Origin: Obelidium mucronatum
Lineage: Eukaryota; Chytridiomycota; Chytridiomycetes; Chytridiales; Chytriomycetaceae
Direction of reading: 5' to 3'
DNA length: 64,000 bases
Assembly: GCA_025765595.1 (NCBI GenBank)
Contig: JAIVFH010000055.1
Span: forward strand, 62,001-126,000
Part shown: positions 25,344-35,410 of the stretch, piece after piece
Position numbering within the stretch: position 1 is the first letter of the stretch
How the letters are laid out: each line of letters begins with the position of its first letter
The notes under the pieces: model-generated
What the model saw: only the letters and a program-made list of their open reading frames with translations
Database searches by the model: none
What the model was told of the DNA's origin: nothing
Made by a program: the position numbers and the translations under genes

Positions 25344-26236
25344 ATGTCTCTCTCAGTCGCAGAAGATGGACTCGAGTTCCGACGTCCTTTCAACCAAGTC
25401 GTCAAGCAATATATCCACTTAAAGAACTCAGCAGACGCGGGTATTATTGCGTTCAAGATTAAAACCACAGCGCCCAAACACTATTGCGTCAGACCAAATG
25501 CCGGTATCATTGCCGCAGGGTGAGTCCAGCGCAGCCAGAAGTCTATCGCTATTAACACAGTTCCATTATCTTCTCAGCGACTCTCGCGAAGTCGAAGTGC
25601 TTCTTCAGCGTGAGTGCCTCTCAACCTGCCCAATTCGTATTAAAAATTAACGCTACGCCCACCCAGCCATGAAAGACGATCCGCCCCTTGACACTAAATG
25701 CAAAGACAAGTTTCTCGTGCAGAGCATTACCTGTCACAGCCGATGTCCTTGCGGCCGAAGCCGAGGCGCAGACGGCGCGCCTCGCCGAGCTTTGGGCCAA
25801 CGCCGAAGACGCAAAGAAGAGCGGCCACGACGGCATCGTGCTCGAGAAGAAGCTCAAGTGCGCGTTCCTGCCGCCGCTCGGCCTCGACGTGCCCAGCGTG
25901 CCCCTCCCGGGAAACTCGGCCGCCGCCGCAAAGCCGTCGCCCGCAACGCCGGACTTTGCCGCGGCGCCGGCGCCGGCCGCGTCGGAGCGGGAACTCAAAG
26001 ACGCGAAGGACGCCATCAAGAGACTCACGGTCGCGTGCGAGGGCTACAAATCTGAAATCGAACGCCTCAATCAGCTCAGGCAGCGTCGCGCGATGGAAGA
26101 AAAGAGCGGCGGGGGCGCTGTGTCGGGCGGGGACGGGAATGCCCAGCTTCAAACTCAGAATGGACAAGGACTGTCGCTACCTCTTGCCATTGTTCTTGCC
26201 ATCATCGCTTTCATTCTTGGCGCATTCCTTTTTTAA
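25344..26236 (+). CDS. VAP/Scs2-type ER membrane contact protein
   Basis: VAP proteins are tail-anchored in the ER and bind FFAT-motif partners at contact sites. Exons are 25344-25519, 25578-25609 and 25667-26236. The MSP domain covers about residues 5-115 (LEFRRPFNQVVKQYIHLKN, FKIKTTAPKHYCVRPNAGII, CKDKFLVQSI). A linker rich in Ala/Pro and a coiled coil (ELKDAKDAIKRLTVACEGYK) follow, and the last 18 residues are a hydrophobic anchor (PLAIVLAIIAFILGAFLF). One frame break at about 25733-25737 separates FLVQSI from VTADVLAAEAEAQ: a single extra A would explain it, while the only in-phase intron would delete the conserved strand. The third exon is very GC-rich. Confidence 0.9.
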
Positions 26237-26404
26237 ACTTTGAGTGTTGGCTGTTCAGACTATTAATGCGTAGATGTTGAAGGCTGGCTTGAATAGTTTA
26301 TACCGAAAAAGTAGTTGACTTTGAACAAATATACGTGCGTTTTATTACATTAAGTTGTTCCTTTGCGACCGTTTGAGACGCCGTTCCTGAATCTCCTTTA
26401 AATA

Positions 26405-27239
26405 TCATGATTTCTGAAATGCATCTACAAACGCCCCATTATTCAACCAATCCAAAGATGGATCATCCAAGTGATTGCTGAAATCATAAATCAAAGTTTG
26501 CTTGTCCTTCTCGACGCAATCCTTGAGAGTCTGAACTGTTTCCCATACTTTTCCATTCAAAGTAATCCTTCGAAAAGAAAAAAAAGCAGAGTCAACCGGA
26601 GGGGACATGTAAACGAATTTACTATAGTCACCCATTGGATACAGGCTTCCAGGCACCACTCGCTTCCTTGAATGCCAGCAACCCCAAGTCAGACTCTGGC
26701 TCCAACAACTTTGCATTGTCAACCTAAGATCCGTACATAATAAGCGTTCCGTCGTATTTCGCATATAGAAAGAGTGCGTACCACCAACAGAACAGAGTTC
26801 CCGCCTGCTAATTTGTCCACTTCTAATCCAACTTTGGCAGCCAAAGGACCCACGCTCACGTCCTCCAACAATTGATTAGCGACATAGAGTCCAACAATAC
26901 GAGTTTGTGTTCTGGCAGCATGGATTTTGATCTGTCAGAAAGCATCGTTAAATCGCGGCCCTGAATACCGACTGCTTCGCCATGTCCTTTACGAGCAATG
27001 CACGAGGCATACAATTGATTCACACAAGCAGAGAAAGGAAGAGGGTGGATCAACACCTGTTCGAGTGCTGCTTCCAAAAACGATGATAATGCCACAAAAT
27101 CATGAACAACTGGGACGGCATCAGTAATGGATCCTGACGAGGGGCCTAGTAAAACCCCAAACACAGATACAGAGGGATACTTGGCGGCATGGAGAATCAG
27201 TTTGGCGTAGGCTGGTGGTGTGATGGTTGAGGCTGTCAT
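26405..27239 (-). CDS. EMC8: ER membrane protein complex subunit 8/9
   Basis: Subunit of the EMC, which inserts membrane proteins into the ER. Four exons, 27239-27057, 26931-26782, 26723-26632 and 26567-26405, give 195 residues. The MPN-like fold is recognisable by PPAYAKLILHAAKYPSVSVF, GVLLG, VPVVHDFVALSSFLEAALEQ and IVGLYVANQLLED. The JAMM metal-binding residues are absent, as is normal for EMC8/9. The C-terminus LDWLNNGAFVDAF fits the family. Convergent with VAP (168 bp between stops); its start is 247 bp from the CtIP start. Confidence 0.93.
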
Positions 27240-27486
27240 TATTTGAAGTTTTTTCTTATGTTGAACAGGACTGACACTACGAGATTTTTACAATCCTCTC
27301 GTTGGAAGATTATTTTATGTTAATTGTTTAGAGGAAGGAGTTCAGCTGGAAGTAGAAGACGAAGGTCATTAGACTGAAGTGGGCTGTTGGAATTGGAAGA
27401 GAAACTGATCATTTACCAGCTTGCAGCGCGCCAGTTTTTACACACGAAACAATATTGAAAATCAACGGTATTATACTGTGTTATAA

Positions 27487-28974
27487 ATGTTGAAAACCAA
27501 GAATGCGTTTTCGGACGGAATGAAAAAAAAGATGGAAAATCAACCAACTTTCTTTGAGCTTTTGTCCAAACTAACTCAGGCGCACATTATCGAAACACAA
27601 GGTTTTCCCGTTTTTCGTTTTGATTTCTTGGGTTGGGACACTGACTGATTGTTTACCGTCCTCTTACTCATACTAGCCCTGCAAAAATCCTGTTCCGAAA
27701 GCATACACTCTGTAACGGAAGCATTACGTTTGTCTCAACGAGATTGTGAATCGATACGTACCGAGTTTTCAAGATACCGGTTAGCGGCGTTCTGTTGATT
27801 GCAATTGCGCCCGCCTGATTAACATTAATCAAGTGACACTGCAACTGTACTTCAAACGTCTCTCGAAACACAACTCACAGAATGCCAGACAAAACTTTCA
27901 AAGGCGATCAAAAAGCTGCGTGTGTTGTTACTCAAACAGCCAACTACACCAAATTCCAACAACAACAGCGTCAATGACCCACAAATAGATGCTCTCGAGT
28001 CCGATCTGACATCCACTCTCAACGCTGAAAACAATAGACTTAGAATCAGACTGGCTGAAGTGGAAAGATTACGTGAAGTTGAAGTAGCAAGCTATACATC
28101 AATTGTTCGAGATCTTCAAAGGGAAAACGCGGCTCTTTTATCGAGAGCAGTTGAAGTTGAGGATCGATGGATGCAAAAGCTTTTGGAAGTTGCTGGAATC
28201 GGACGTTCTTGCACGGTGGAGGGCAGTTCAATGATGACTACACACCCACCTCCGGAGAACACATCAATCCCCATTCAGAAGCCCAAGCGACTCGTGGATC
28301 CAGATGAAACGCAGATTCCATCTCAAAGACCTATTTCCAAAAAGCAGAAATTATCGCCTCCTCCCACCAAAGATGTTGAGATTCCAGTTCAGTCCGATCG
28401 AGAAGGGCAGTTCCGCGTTGAGGAACCCAAACAGAACAACGTTCACCCGGAGACTGGTTCCAATAATTCTCAAGAATCACTCTTGTGTGAAGTCGAAACT
28501 TCTGAATACCAAACTGCTACTAAACCTGGAAGTGCTGCAAAGACACCATCAAACCCAACTACTCGTTTCGGAGTCAAGGATGATTCTGCTTTCAAACTTC
28601 CAACTCCGCGAGCTATTAAACCGATTAAATACCAGGAGGTTGTTCGGGACAAGGATGAACGGAAAAAACTCCACGCTGTTGATTGTCCTTGTTGCTCAGA
28701 GGTATTTCATGCTTTTTTTGTTGTCTACCTTTTCTGATTGTTTTCTTTTTTTGTGCTGTTAGTTTTATGTAGCTGCGGGTCATGTCCCTCCCATTCGCGA
28801 ACTTGGCCATGTTCCTGGGATCAGGAGATTCACATTTGCAAACAGTGTCCAGGCACCGAGCTAAAGTTTGGCGTTCCGGATACACCGGAAGGGTTTTGGG
28901 ATGTTGGGTTTCCAACTACTCAAGAGATATCGGATCGGCGTAAAAGCTCGGCCGGTGGTGGTAGTGAGCAATAA
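27487..28974 (+). CDS. CtIP/Sae2/Ctp1 DNA end-resection protein
   Basis: Cofactor of the Mre11-Rad50 nuclease in DNA double-strand break resection. Exons are 27487-27601, 27677-27757, 27881-28701 and about 28763-28974. The N-terminal third is coiled coil (for example LESDLTSTLNAENNRLRIRL), as expected for the tetramerisation region. The middle is disordered and basic. The conserved C-terminus has YQEVVRDKDERKKLHAVDCP with the CPCC zinc-like pair, an SRHR motif near 28846 and VPDTPEGFWDVGFPTTQE. The step from SRHRA to KFGVPDTPEGFW requires skipping one base in an AAA run at about 28861-28863, and the frame just before SRHR is also uncertain. Identity rests on the SRHR...TP.GFW pattern, which is diagnostic. 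Confidence 0.82.
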
Positions 28975-29226
28975 ACCAACGAAATAAATGCACGTAATCC
29001 CTTTATCAAAACATCTTCAGCGCATTGTCACATCCATTCTTTCACAAATTATAACAAATCTACCATGTCTACCTCAGTGAATCAAGAGACACTTACTTAT
29101 TTGAACTGAGGTTCACAGACTCACAGAACCCAAAAGCCTTTGAGTTTTAGCACGGCATTTCTAGCATTTCCACCTGGAAAATCGGTTCAGGATAATGCAC
29201 TTCGATTTTTTTCGGTTCTTTGTAAA

Positions 29227-30344
29227 ATGGAAATCGCTAGTATCATGCTGATTTGGATTGCCATCCTGGCAACGCCGACGTTTCAGCAAAGAACGTCAAT
29301 CAGACAAATTGCTGGATATGACTTTTTGGGCTTCGACCTCGTCTCTGAAGGTGTGGGAAATATTGACGATCTCGGTAAGCAACAATGCATAATTACAATC
29401 CACAACAAAACTCGCTGACAAAAAAAATACAATACCTAGATGAATGCATCGGATTGACACAGCAATTGGGAGGCACTTTCTATGCTTACAATTCACAAAT
29501 TCGACGCTGCTGGCCCAAGAACCCCCGTTCAACATCCGGAGGGCTCGGCGACGTTGTAGGCACCAACCTGCTCATTCCAAACGCCGATTTTCCATCCTCG
29601 TTTGAAATGGGTTCTCCTAACCCTGTTTCATCGGGTAGCACGACAGACTGTGTTCGTTCTTGTAACAATCGGGCTGGGTGCGTTATTGGTGTTTACAAGA
29701 GAGCTACTGGAGAATGCTACCTGAAGGCTCCGTACCCGGCAAAAGCCGCAAATGTTGTTTCTGGGTACATTGAAACAACGAGCTCGTCGTCGCCACCGCC
29801 TCAGGAAAATGGTAACTCGTCGCCGGCTCAGGCAAATGTTCCCAATCAGCCTAAACAGGAAAATGGAAAAAGCGTTCCTGCTATGGACAATATTGCCAGT
29901 ACCAGCTCCTTCTCTACAAGTGACAATAAAGCCTCGAATGGTGCAGTCATTGGAGGGGGTGTTGGAGGCAGTCTCGTCCTGTTGATTCTGGCTGTCGGTG
30001 GGTTTTTGTGTTTCAAACGCAACAAGAAACCAGGCAACAACAACAACAAGAAGGACCAAACTAAAATCTCCGGAGTTGCAAGTGACACTGAACGAGATGG
30101 ACTGGCACAAAGTCAACCCGAGTTTTTGACGTCTAACTCTGTGCCTGAATATTGCGTAGTTAACTCTGTTCCTGGATACTACTGTGCGATTCAGGACCAT
30201 ACGGCTGAAAATGAGGAGCAGTTGACTATCGTTGAAGGGCAGCGGCTTTACGTCACGTCTACGCCTAACAAAGACGGGTGGTGTACGGTGTGGGATGGAC
30301 GTGAGGGTTTGGTACCTGTGTCTAAGCTAGGCGTTGTTGGGTAA
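29227..30344 (+). CDS. surface receptor-like protein 1: PAN-like ectodomain, TM, SH3
   Basis: Exons 29227-29374 and 29440-30344 give 350 residues. Residues 1-21 are a signal peptide. The ectodomain has two cysteine groups, C...TFYAYNSQIRRCWPK and DCVRSCNNRAGCVIGVYKRA with ECYLKAP, resembling PAN/apple modules. A Pro/Ser linker leads to a glycine-rich transmembrane helix (VIGGGVGGSLVLLILAVGGF) and a basic stop-transfer. The last 60 residues are an SH3 domain (AIQDHTAENEEQLTIVEGQR, DGWCTVWDGREGLVPVS). An outside module plus an intracellular SH3 domain suggests a receptor that assembles proline-motif partners. This is inference. First of three tandem paralogues with the same phase-1 intron. Confidence 0.82.
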
Positions 30345-30663
30345 ACTTGTTTCTATCAGTTGGAGCTCGATAGAATACGTCAGCTCGATAGAATACGTCT
30401 GAATAAAGTCTCTCAAATCTGCGCGGGCTCGAATTAGACTTTAAATGTATCATAATCACATTTGCAGAAAACGATATTGAAATTTGCGAATCTTTGCACA
30501 TGAATCTTTGTGAAAACTCCACCAAAAGTTATTCTGGGTTAAAGACAAACTAGTTGCACATATATCCGAGACTGTGAGTGATGTGGCACTGAGTGCTGAG
30601 TGCATGGGATTTTTGGAAACGTTTTTTTTTTAATCAAATTAAAAAATATCTCTGGAAATTTCT
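30345..30663 (+). repeat. intergenic region with an 18-bp tandem duplication
   Basis: The 319 bp between receptor genes 1 and 2 contain two adjacent copies of agctcgatagaatacgtc (about 30364-30399). The rest is AT-rich with no reading frame of note; the promoter of gene 2 must lie here. Confidence 0.7.
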
Positions 30664-31868
30664 ATGCGCCCGTCACTTCTCATCCTTGCAGCCAGCCTCG
30701 TGACCCAAACGTTTGCACAGCAACAGATCGTAGGCAGTAGACAAATCTTTGGCTATGAGTTTTGGGATTTCGATATCGTCCTCGGGGGCGTGCCAAATAT
30801 CGCCACCGTCGGTAAAGCTTACATCAGTTTCAATCCAAAAATAAGCTCATAAAAAAACGCATCACAGATTCATGCATTACATTGACCAAAGAATCTGCAG
30901 GCTCTTTCTTTTCATACGATCTGACAAATCACATCTGTTGGCCCAAGACCCCGCTCTTGAGTACTGGAAGTGATGTTGCTGGAGACAACTTGTTCATTGC
31001 GAACGCCGATTTTCCCAACAGGTACAACATGGCCGCCCCTAACCCTGTGACAGCAAGCAGTGCGTCAGACTGTGTTCGCCTGTGCAACAGCCGGAGTGGG
31101 TGCGTGTTTGGCGTTTACAAGAGAGCAACAGGCGAATGCTTCCACAAAGCTCCTATGCTGTCATCGGATTATTTACCTGGGAGAAACTTTGTCACTGGCT
31201 ACATATGGATTGAAACGATTAACCCTCCTCCACCTCCGCCTCAGACCGCCCCCGTGGTGGTCCAACCAACTTCTGATGCACCTGTTATTGCCTTTACTAC
31301 TACTGGTGTTTCCACGGCGTCAGCACAAGAAATCCAGACGTCAAAGTTGCCTGAGAAATTAACCGCATCTGCTGTTAAAACTTCGACTACTGCGATCCCA
31401 GCGGGATCCTCTGAGAATCAAGGCTTAAATGGTGCAGTCATTGGAGGAGGTGCTGGAGGTGGTCTCTTACTTTTGATTCTGGGTGTTGGAGCGTTTGTGT
31501 ACTTCAAGCGCTACAGGAAAACAGATGACAACTCTCCAACGACGGCATTAGGACAACCAAGTGGTGCGTCGCGAAATGAAGATTCGACTCTACCTGCATA
31601 CGAAAGTGGACTTGTGATGAAGCAAGATCGCCTGCCACAGAGTCCACCTGCATTCTTGTCTCCTCGAACTAATATCGTAGTTTCCAATGTTCCTGGATAC
31701 TACCGTGCGATTCAGGACCATACGGCTGAAAGTGAGGGACAGTTGACTATCGTTGAAGGGCAGCGGCTTTACGTCACGTCGATGCCTAACGAAGACGGGT
31801 GGTGTAAGGCGTTACTTTGGCGTGAGGGTGGTTGGGTACATGTGTCTATGCTAGGCGTTGTTGGGTAA
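30664..31868 (+). CDS. surface receptor-like protein 2: PAN-like ectodomain, TM, SH3
   Basis: Exons 30664-30811 and 30868-31868 give 382 residues. Same architecture as gene 1: a signal peptide (residues 1-18, cut before QQQIVGSRQ), SRQIFGYEFWDFDIV, CWPKTP, DCVRLCNSRSGCVFGVYKRA and ECFHKAP, a Pro/Thr linker, a membrane helix (VIGGGAGGGLLLLILGVGAF) and a C-terminal SH3 domain (HTAESEGQLTIVEGQRLYVT). Exon 1 has exactly the same length (148 bp) as in gene 1. Long identical stretches in the ectodomain and SH3 domain point to recent duplication or gene conversion, while the linkers differ. Confidence 0.83.
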
Positions 31869-32039
31869 ACGTTGTTGGTGGCTGTTGGGGTCCTTCTACT
31901 TTTTAGACTATTATGTTAATATGTACTTGTTTTTCCGTCTTTTGTGCAATGGTTGACAGCGTCAGCGCATTGTGCACACAGTTCACCAATTTATTCAATT
32001 GATGATTCTGAATTCCACATTACAAGCAAGATGAACTTA

Positions 32040-32242
32040 CACAGTCCACCTGCATTTAATGCATCTCGAGCAACGGTTTCTTTTGTGCCTGGATTCTACC
32101 GCGCGAATGTATGCTGCTGAAAATCAAAGACTATGTGTCACGTCGACATCCAAATAAGGGTGACTGGTACAAAGGATTCCTTGTTCGAGAAACGGGCTCA
32201 TTACACGCATCAATGCTAGATGTCGTTATAAAAATATTTTAA
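32040..32242 (+). pseudogene. decayed SH3 fragment of a fourth receptor copy
   Basis: The frames over this stretch recover SFVPGFYRA, then AENQRLCVTST and GDWYKGFLVRETGSLHASML, i.e. the end of the receptor family's SH3 domain, but with stops and frame changes between the pieces. No ectodomain or membrane segment remains upstream, so this is a truncated relic. Confidence 0.7.
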
Positions 32243-32396
32243 GTTTTTAATCAAAACGAAAAATCAAAATCAAATTTTTTTTATGCAGTTCATCTCCCTT
32301 GCTACATTTGTTGCTGTAGGGGTTTTGGGACAACAGCAGATTGTAAGAAGTCGACAGATATACGGAGCCGACTTTGATCAATTTGATCTGATCAAT

Positions 32397-32454
32397 GGAT
32401 GACGGCCAAAAATGGTTTAAACCCCAAGTTTAAATAAAAGATAACCACTTGGTT
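32397..32454 (+). repeat. left terminal inverted repeat of the transposon
   Basis: 58 bp. Reverse-complementary to 33726-33783 except for one position (C against A, base 28 of the repeat). Confidence 0.93.
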
Positions 32455-32524
32455 TAGCAAAAGTTAACCCACGCTAAACCAGGGTTTAAATTTGTCCTAA
32501 AATCAACAAGTATCAGAAAAACGT

Positions 32525-33660
32525 TTACGGCAACAAACAAAAAGATGACAACGCTGGCGCAACGAAAGGCATCCTTTGCAAAGAAGGCCACTTCACGAGA
32601 TGCCGTACAGACAGTAAAACGAATTGACACAAAGAAGCGATCCAACAAAAGAGGAAAGATTGGCGAATTGACGTTATGGCATTGCTGATTGCTTGCATTT
32701 GATGACGAACAGCTGGAGGTGCACGATCAAGGTCGCCTTCTACAAAAACGGATATAAGTAGTATTTGATGAGTATACAAAGAACAGAAGTACCTTTCAAA
32801 GGAGTAACTATCTTGCGAAACATAGAGTCATTAGTTGGAAACGCGGTGTCAGCGGTGACTCCATAGTCCTCAAGTGTTTTTCTTGGGTCTAAAAGCATCT
32901 CTCGAAATGGCCGGCTGATTTCTCCATCGTTCCATGATCCTGGGCAGTTATGTTTCATCCACAGAATTGTTCCATCTGCGCCAAAACATAAAACACCAGT
33001 TACAAAGACACTGTGCAACCATCCATTGTACATTGAATTCTGTTTGTCGGCGTCACTTGGTTTTTGTACACGATAGTTCTTGCCATCAATAAATCCAAAC
33101 TTGTTCAACACCCTTGGTTCCTTTGCCGTCACTCGCAAACTCCACTGTTCCTGCTCTCTGAATGTTGGCCATCGTATCTGGCAATCAGTAATACTTTGCA
33201 TCGCCAATTGTAATGCAATTTCTGCACGATTGATTGTTCGCAATAGTGTTGTTGGTGGCATGCAGAATTCACGACATAGTGCAGTGGTATCTGCCGATCC
33301 AGTATAAAAGCACAGAAGAAGTCCAAGAACTGTTGATTTGTCGATTACTTTCGGAGGACGGCCTCGCTTGCCAGGTCCAGATTGGATGACATAGTGTCTT
33401 GCAAACACCTCAAGTAATTGATTAAATCCAGCACGATTGATGGATGTTGAAGCAATAAAGGACTCTTCATGAGAGTTATCTTGATAGTACAAAGCGTGCC
33501 AGCTGTTGTGGTTAACGGCACCCAGACTGTTGGTTGTAATAGTGTTGCGTGTCCTGATTGTCATGCGCATGCGATAGAGTATTGCCAACCGTAGTCGTTT
33601 CCTGGCAATTTGCCGATTTTTCCTCTGCTGCCGCCAGAGCCAAAGGATTAACCATGACAT
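32525..33660 (-). CDS. Harbinger-type transposase, apparently lacking the last catalytic residue
   Basis: Starts at the ATG at 33660 (MSWLILWLWRQQ). An N-terminal helix-turn-helix-like part (LGLLLCFYTGSADTTALCRE) is followed by the nuclease fold: GFIDGKNYRVQKP (first Asp), VTGVLCFGADGTILWMKHNC, PGSWNDGEISRPF and GVTADTAFP (second Asp). A short intron near 32755-32795 then leads into EGDLDRAPPAVRHQMQAISN. In active relatives the chain continues into a segment with the third acidic residue (usually within an EWGM/EWGN-like motif); here the frame goes on as unrelated hydrophobic sequence. The copy is probably inactive or internally deleted. Confidence 0.75.
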
Positions 33661-33725
33661 GACTGTATTTTTGGTGGACAAACTTGGGTTAATTGTTTTG
33701 GTTAAATCAAGAAAGTCAAATATTT

Positions 33726-33783
33726 AACCAAGTGGTTATCTTTTATTTAAACTTGTGGTTTAAACCATTTTTGGCCGTCATCC
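33726..33783 (-). repeat. right terminal inverted repeat of the transposon
   Basis: 58 bp. Mirror of 32397-32454 with one mismatch; followed directly by the AAT target duplication and then host coding sequence. Confidence 0.93.
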
Positions 33784-34908
33784 AATGGAGGGGTGCCGGG
33801 TTTGGCCAATGTTGGTAAGTCCACGCTTGATTGGGCTTGATTCAGGACTGACAGCCTGTGTTCAGACGCCTGCATTGCTCTTGCGCGGTCATACAATGGA
33901 CCGTTCTTCACGTACGATACGGTTAGCAAGCAGTGCTGGCCCAAAACACCCAAAGTGGAGCCGCGAGGAGATGTTGTGACTGAAGGGTTCACGCTGCCGG
34001 GCACGGACTTCACCAACTTCTACGACATGCCGGCGCCGAACCCGGTGCCGTCGCTGAGCCGCGGCGAGTGTCTGCGCAGCTGCCAGGGCCGCGCGGACTG
34101 CGCCGTCGGCGTGTTCAAGCCGCCCGAGAGCCAGTGCTTCCTCAAGGCGCCGAACCGCTACGCGTACGCGGCGCAGTTCATCACCGGCTTCTGGTGGCTC
34201 GAGACCGTCTCCGTGCCCGTGGCGCTGCCCGAGACCGCCGCGAGTCCGCCGCCGCCGCCGCCGCCGCCCGCGAACGACCCCACAGCGGCGCCGCCGCCCG
34301 CAGCCGCCGCGACAAGTACGGCCGCCGCCCCACCGTCCGGCAGCGGCAGCCAGGCGCAGACGGCGGCGACCCGCCAGGCGGCCCTGGCGACACAGGCAGC
34401 GGCACAAACCACGCCCGCATCTTCGCCGGCGAGTCCGGGCGGCGGCGGTCCGAACGTTGCCGTGATTGGCGGCGCCGTCGGCGGCGTGCTCCTGGTCGCG
34501 ATCGTTGCCGGCGGCTTCGTCTATTCGCGCCGCAACCCGAAGAAGTCGGCTCCTGACGCCGCTGAACCAAAAAGCAGCTATACCCGCTTTGACCATAATG
34601 ATGCGGCACCCCTTCCGGCATATGACAGCACTTCATCATCCACCCATGTACCAATGAGGGACTTGGATAACCTGCCTCCGAACCCCCCAACGTTTGCGGC
34701 ACAAAGACCCAAGTTTGTAGTTTCGGCTGTTCCGGGATTCTATCGCGCGGTTCGCAATCATACTGCTCAAAATGAAGGACAATTGTCGATTGTGGAGGGC
34801 CAAAGACTTTATATTACCTCAATGCCAAATAATGAGGGTTGGTGCAAAGCTCTTTTGGGAAGACAGGAAGGCTGGGTGCATGCATCCATGGTAGATGTTA
34901 TTGGTTAG

Positions 34909-35410
34909 AAGTTTGGTTTGGGTTTTGTTTAGATTGCTTGCGCCTTTCAAATAAAGGTTATGGCTAAACTTGTAAACTTGAACAATGGAAAAATCCAAGG
35001 CCTCATCGAAGGCGGCCGAAACACCAAAGAAAGCGCTCAAGTGCGCTCTGGAAGGGTACGATTTCTTTGAAAGATTTGACAACCCACGTTGAACGCGTGC
35101 AACAGATGTGAAGACGCCGCCGTCAAGAGTGTCGGCGATTGCAGAGCGTGGTGATTATATTTGCTGATATACTTTTTTCAGTTTCTTTTTCATCATGTTC
35201 ATCAATTGCTCATGCAGTGCAAAGTGCTTCTGCCCTGGACATGCGCTTCCCGTTATTCATGGATGCACAATGGCAACTGCGGAAAAATGCGGCTATCGCT
35301 GGTAAAAACAAGCCAAATAGAACAAAACTCAGAATTGCATTTGATATATTTAAAATTGCAAACAAAGTTAAAAATGAATATGCGATACGACCCCTTCCCT
35401 TTTCTTACTT
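34909..35410. other. intergenic region between receptor 3 and mucin-like protein 1
   Basis: 502 bp between two convergent genes. A 35-codon plus-strand frame (34985-35092) rich in Lys/Ala is the only notable reading frame and has no supporting signal. The rest is AT-rich. Confidence 0.5.

Larger units (their letters stand above)
32397..33783 (-). mobile_element. PIF/Harbinger-like DNA transposon, 1387 bp
   Basis: The element has 58-bp terminal inverted repeats with a single mismatch, starting GGATGACGGCCAAAAATGG. It is flanked on both sides by AAT, a 3-bp target duplication (32394-32396 and 33784-33786), as expected for this superfamily. It carries one DDE_Tnp_4/HARBI1-type transposase on the minus strand, opposite to the host gene. 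Near-identical TIRs indicate a young insertion. Confidence 0.9.
32283..34908 (+). pseudogene. surface receptor-like protein 3, interrupted by a DNA transposon
   Basis: Third paralogue. Exon 1 begins at 32283 (signal peptide ending at VGVLGQQQ, then SRQIYGADFDQFDLIN) and is broken after 32396 by a 1387-bp transposon. The rest of exon 1 is 33787-33814 and exon 2 is 33866-34908. The host parts total 1185 bp, exactly in frame and without a stop (394 codons), so the insertion is the only visible lesion. Exon 2 has CWPKTP, ECLRSCQGRADCAVGVFK, a Pro/Ala-rich linker, the membrane helix (VIGGAVGGVLLVAIVAGGF) and an SH3 domain (HTAQNEGQLSIVEGQRLYIT). Unlike the two sisters it has a sharply GC-rich central part (about 33985-34560). 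Whether any transcript escapes the insertion cannot be seen. Confidence 0.85.

Noticed and set aside
30345..32282. Possible LTR or retroelement between receptor genes
   Set aside because: Only an 18-bp tandem duplication and a decayed SH3 fragment are present; no polymerase, LTR pair or primer site.
34985..35092. 35-codon Lys/Ala-rich plus-strand frame
   Set aside because: Too short, no neighbour in frame and no recognisable feature.
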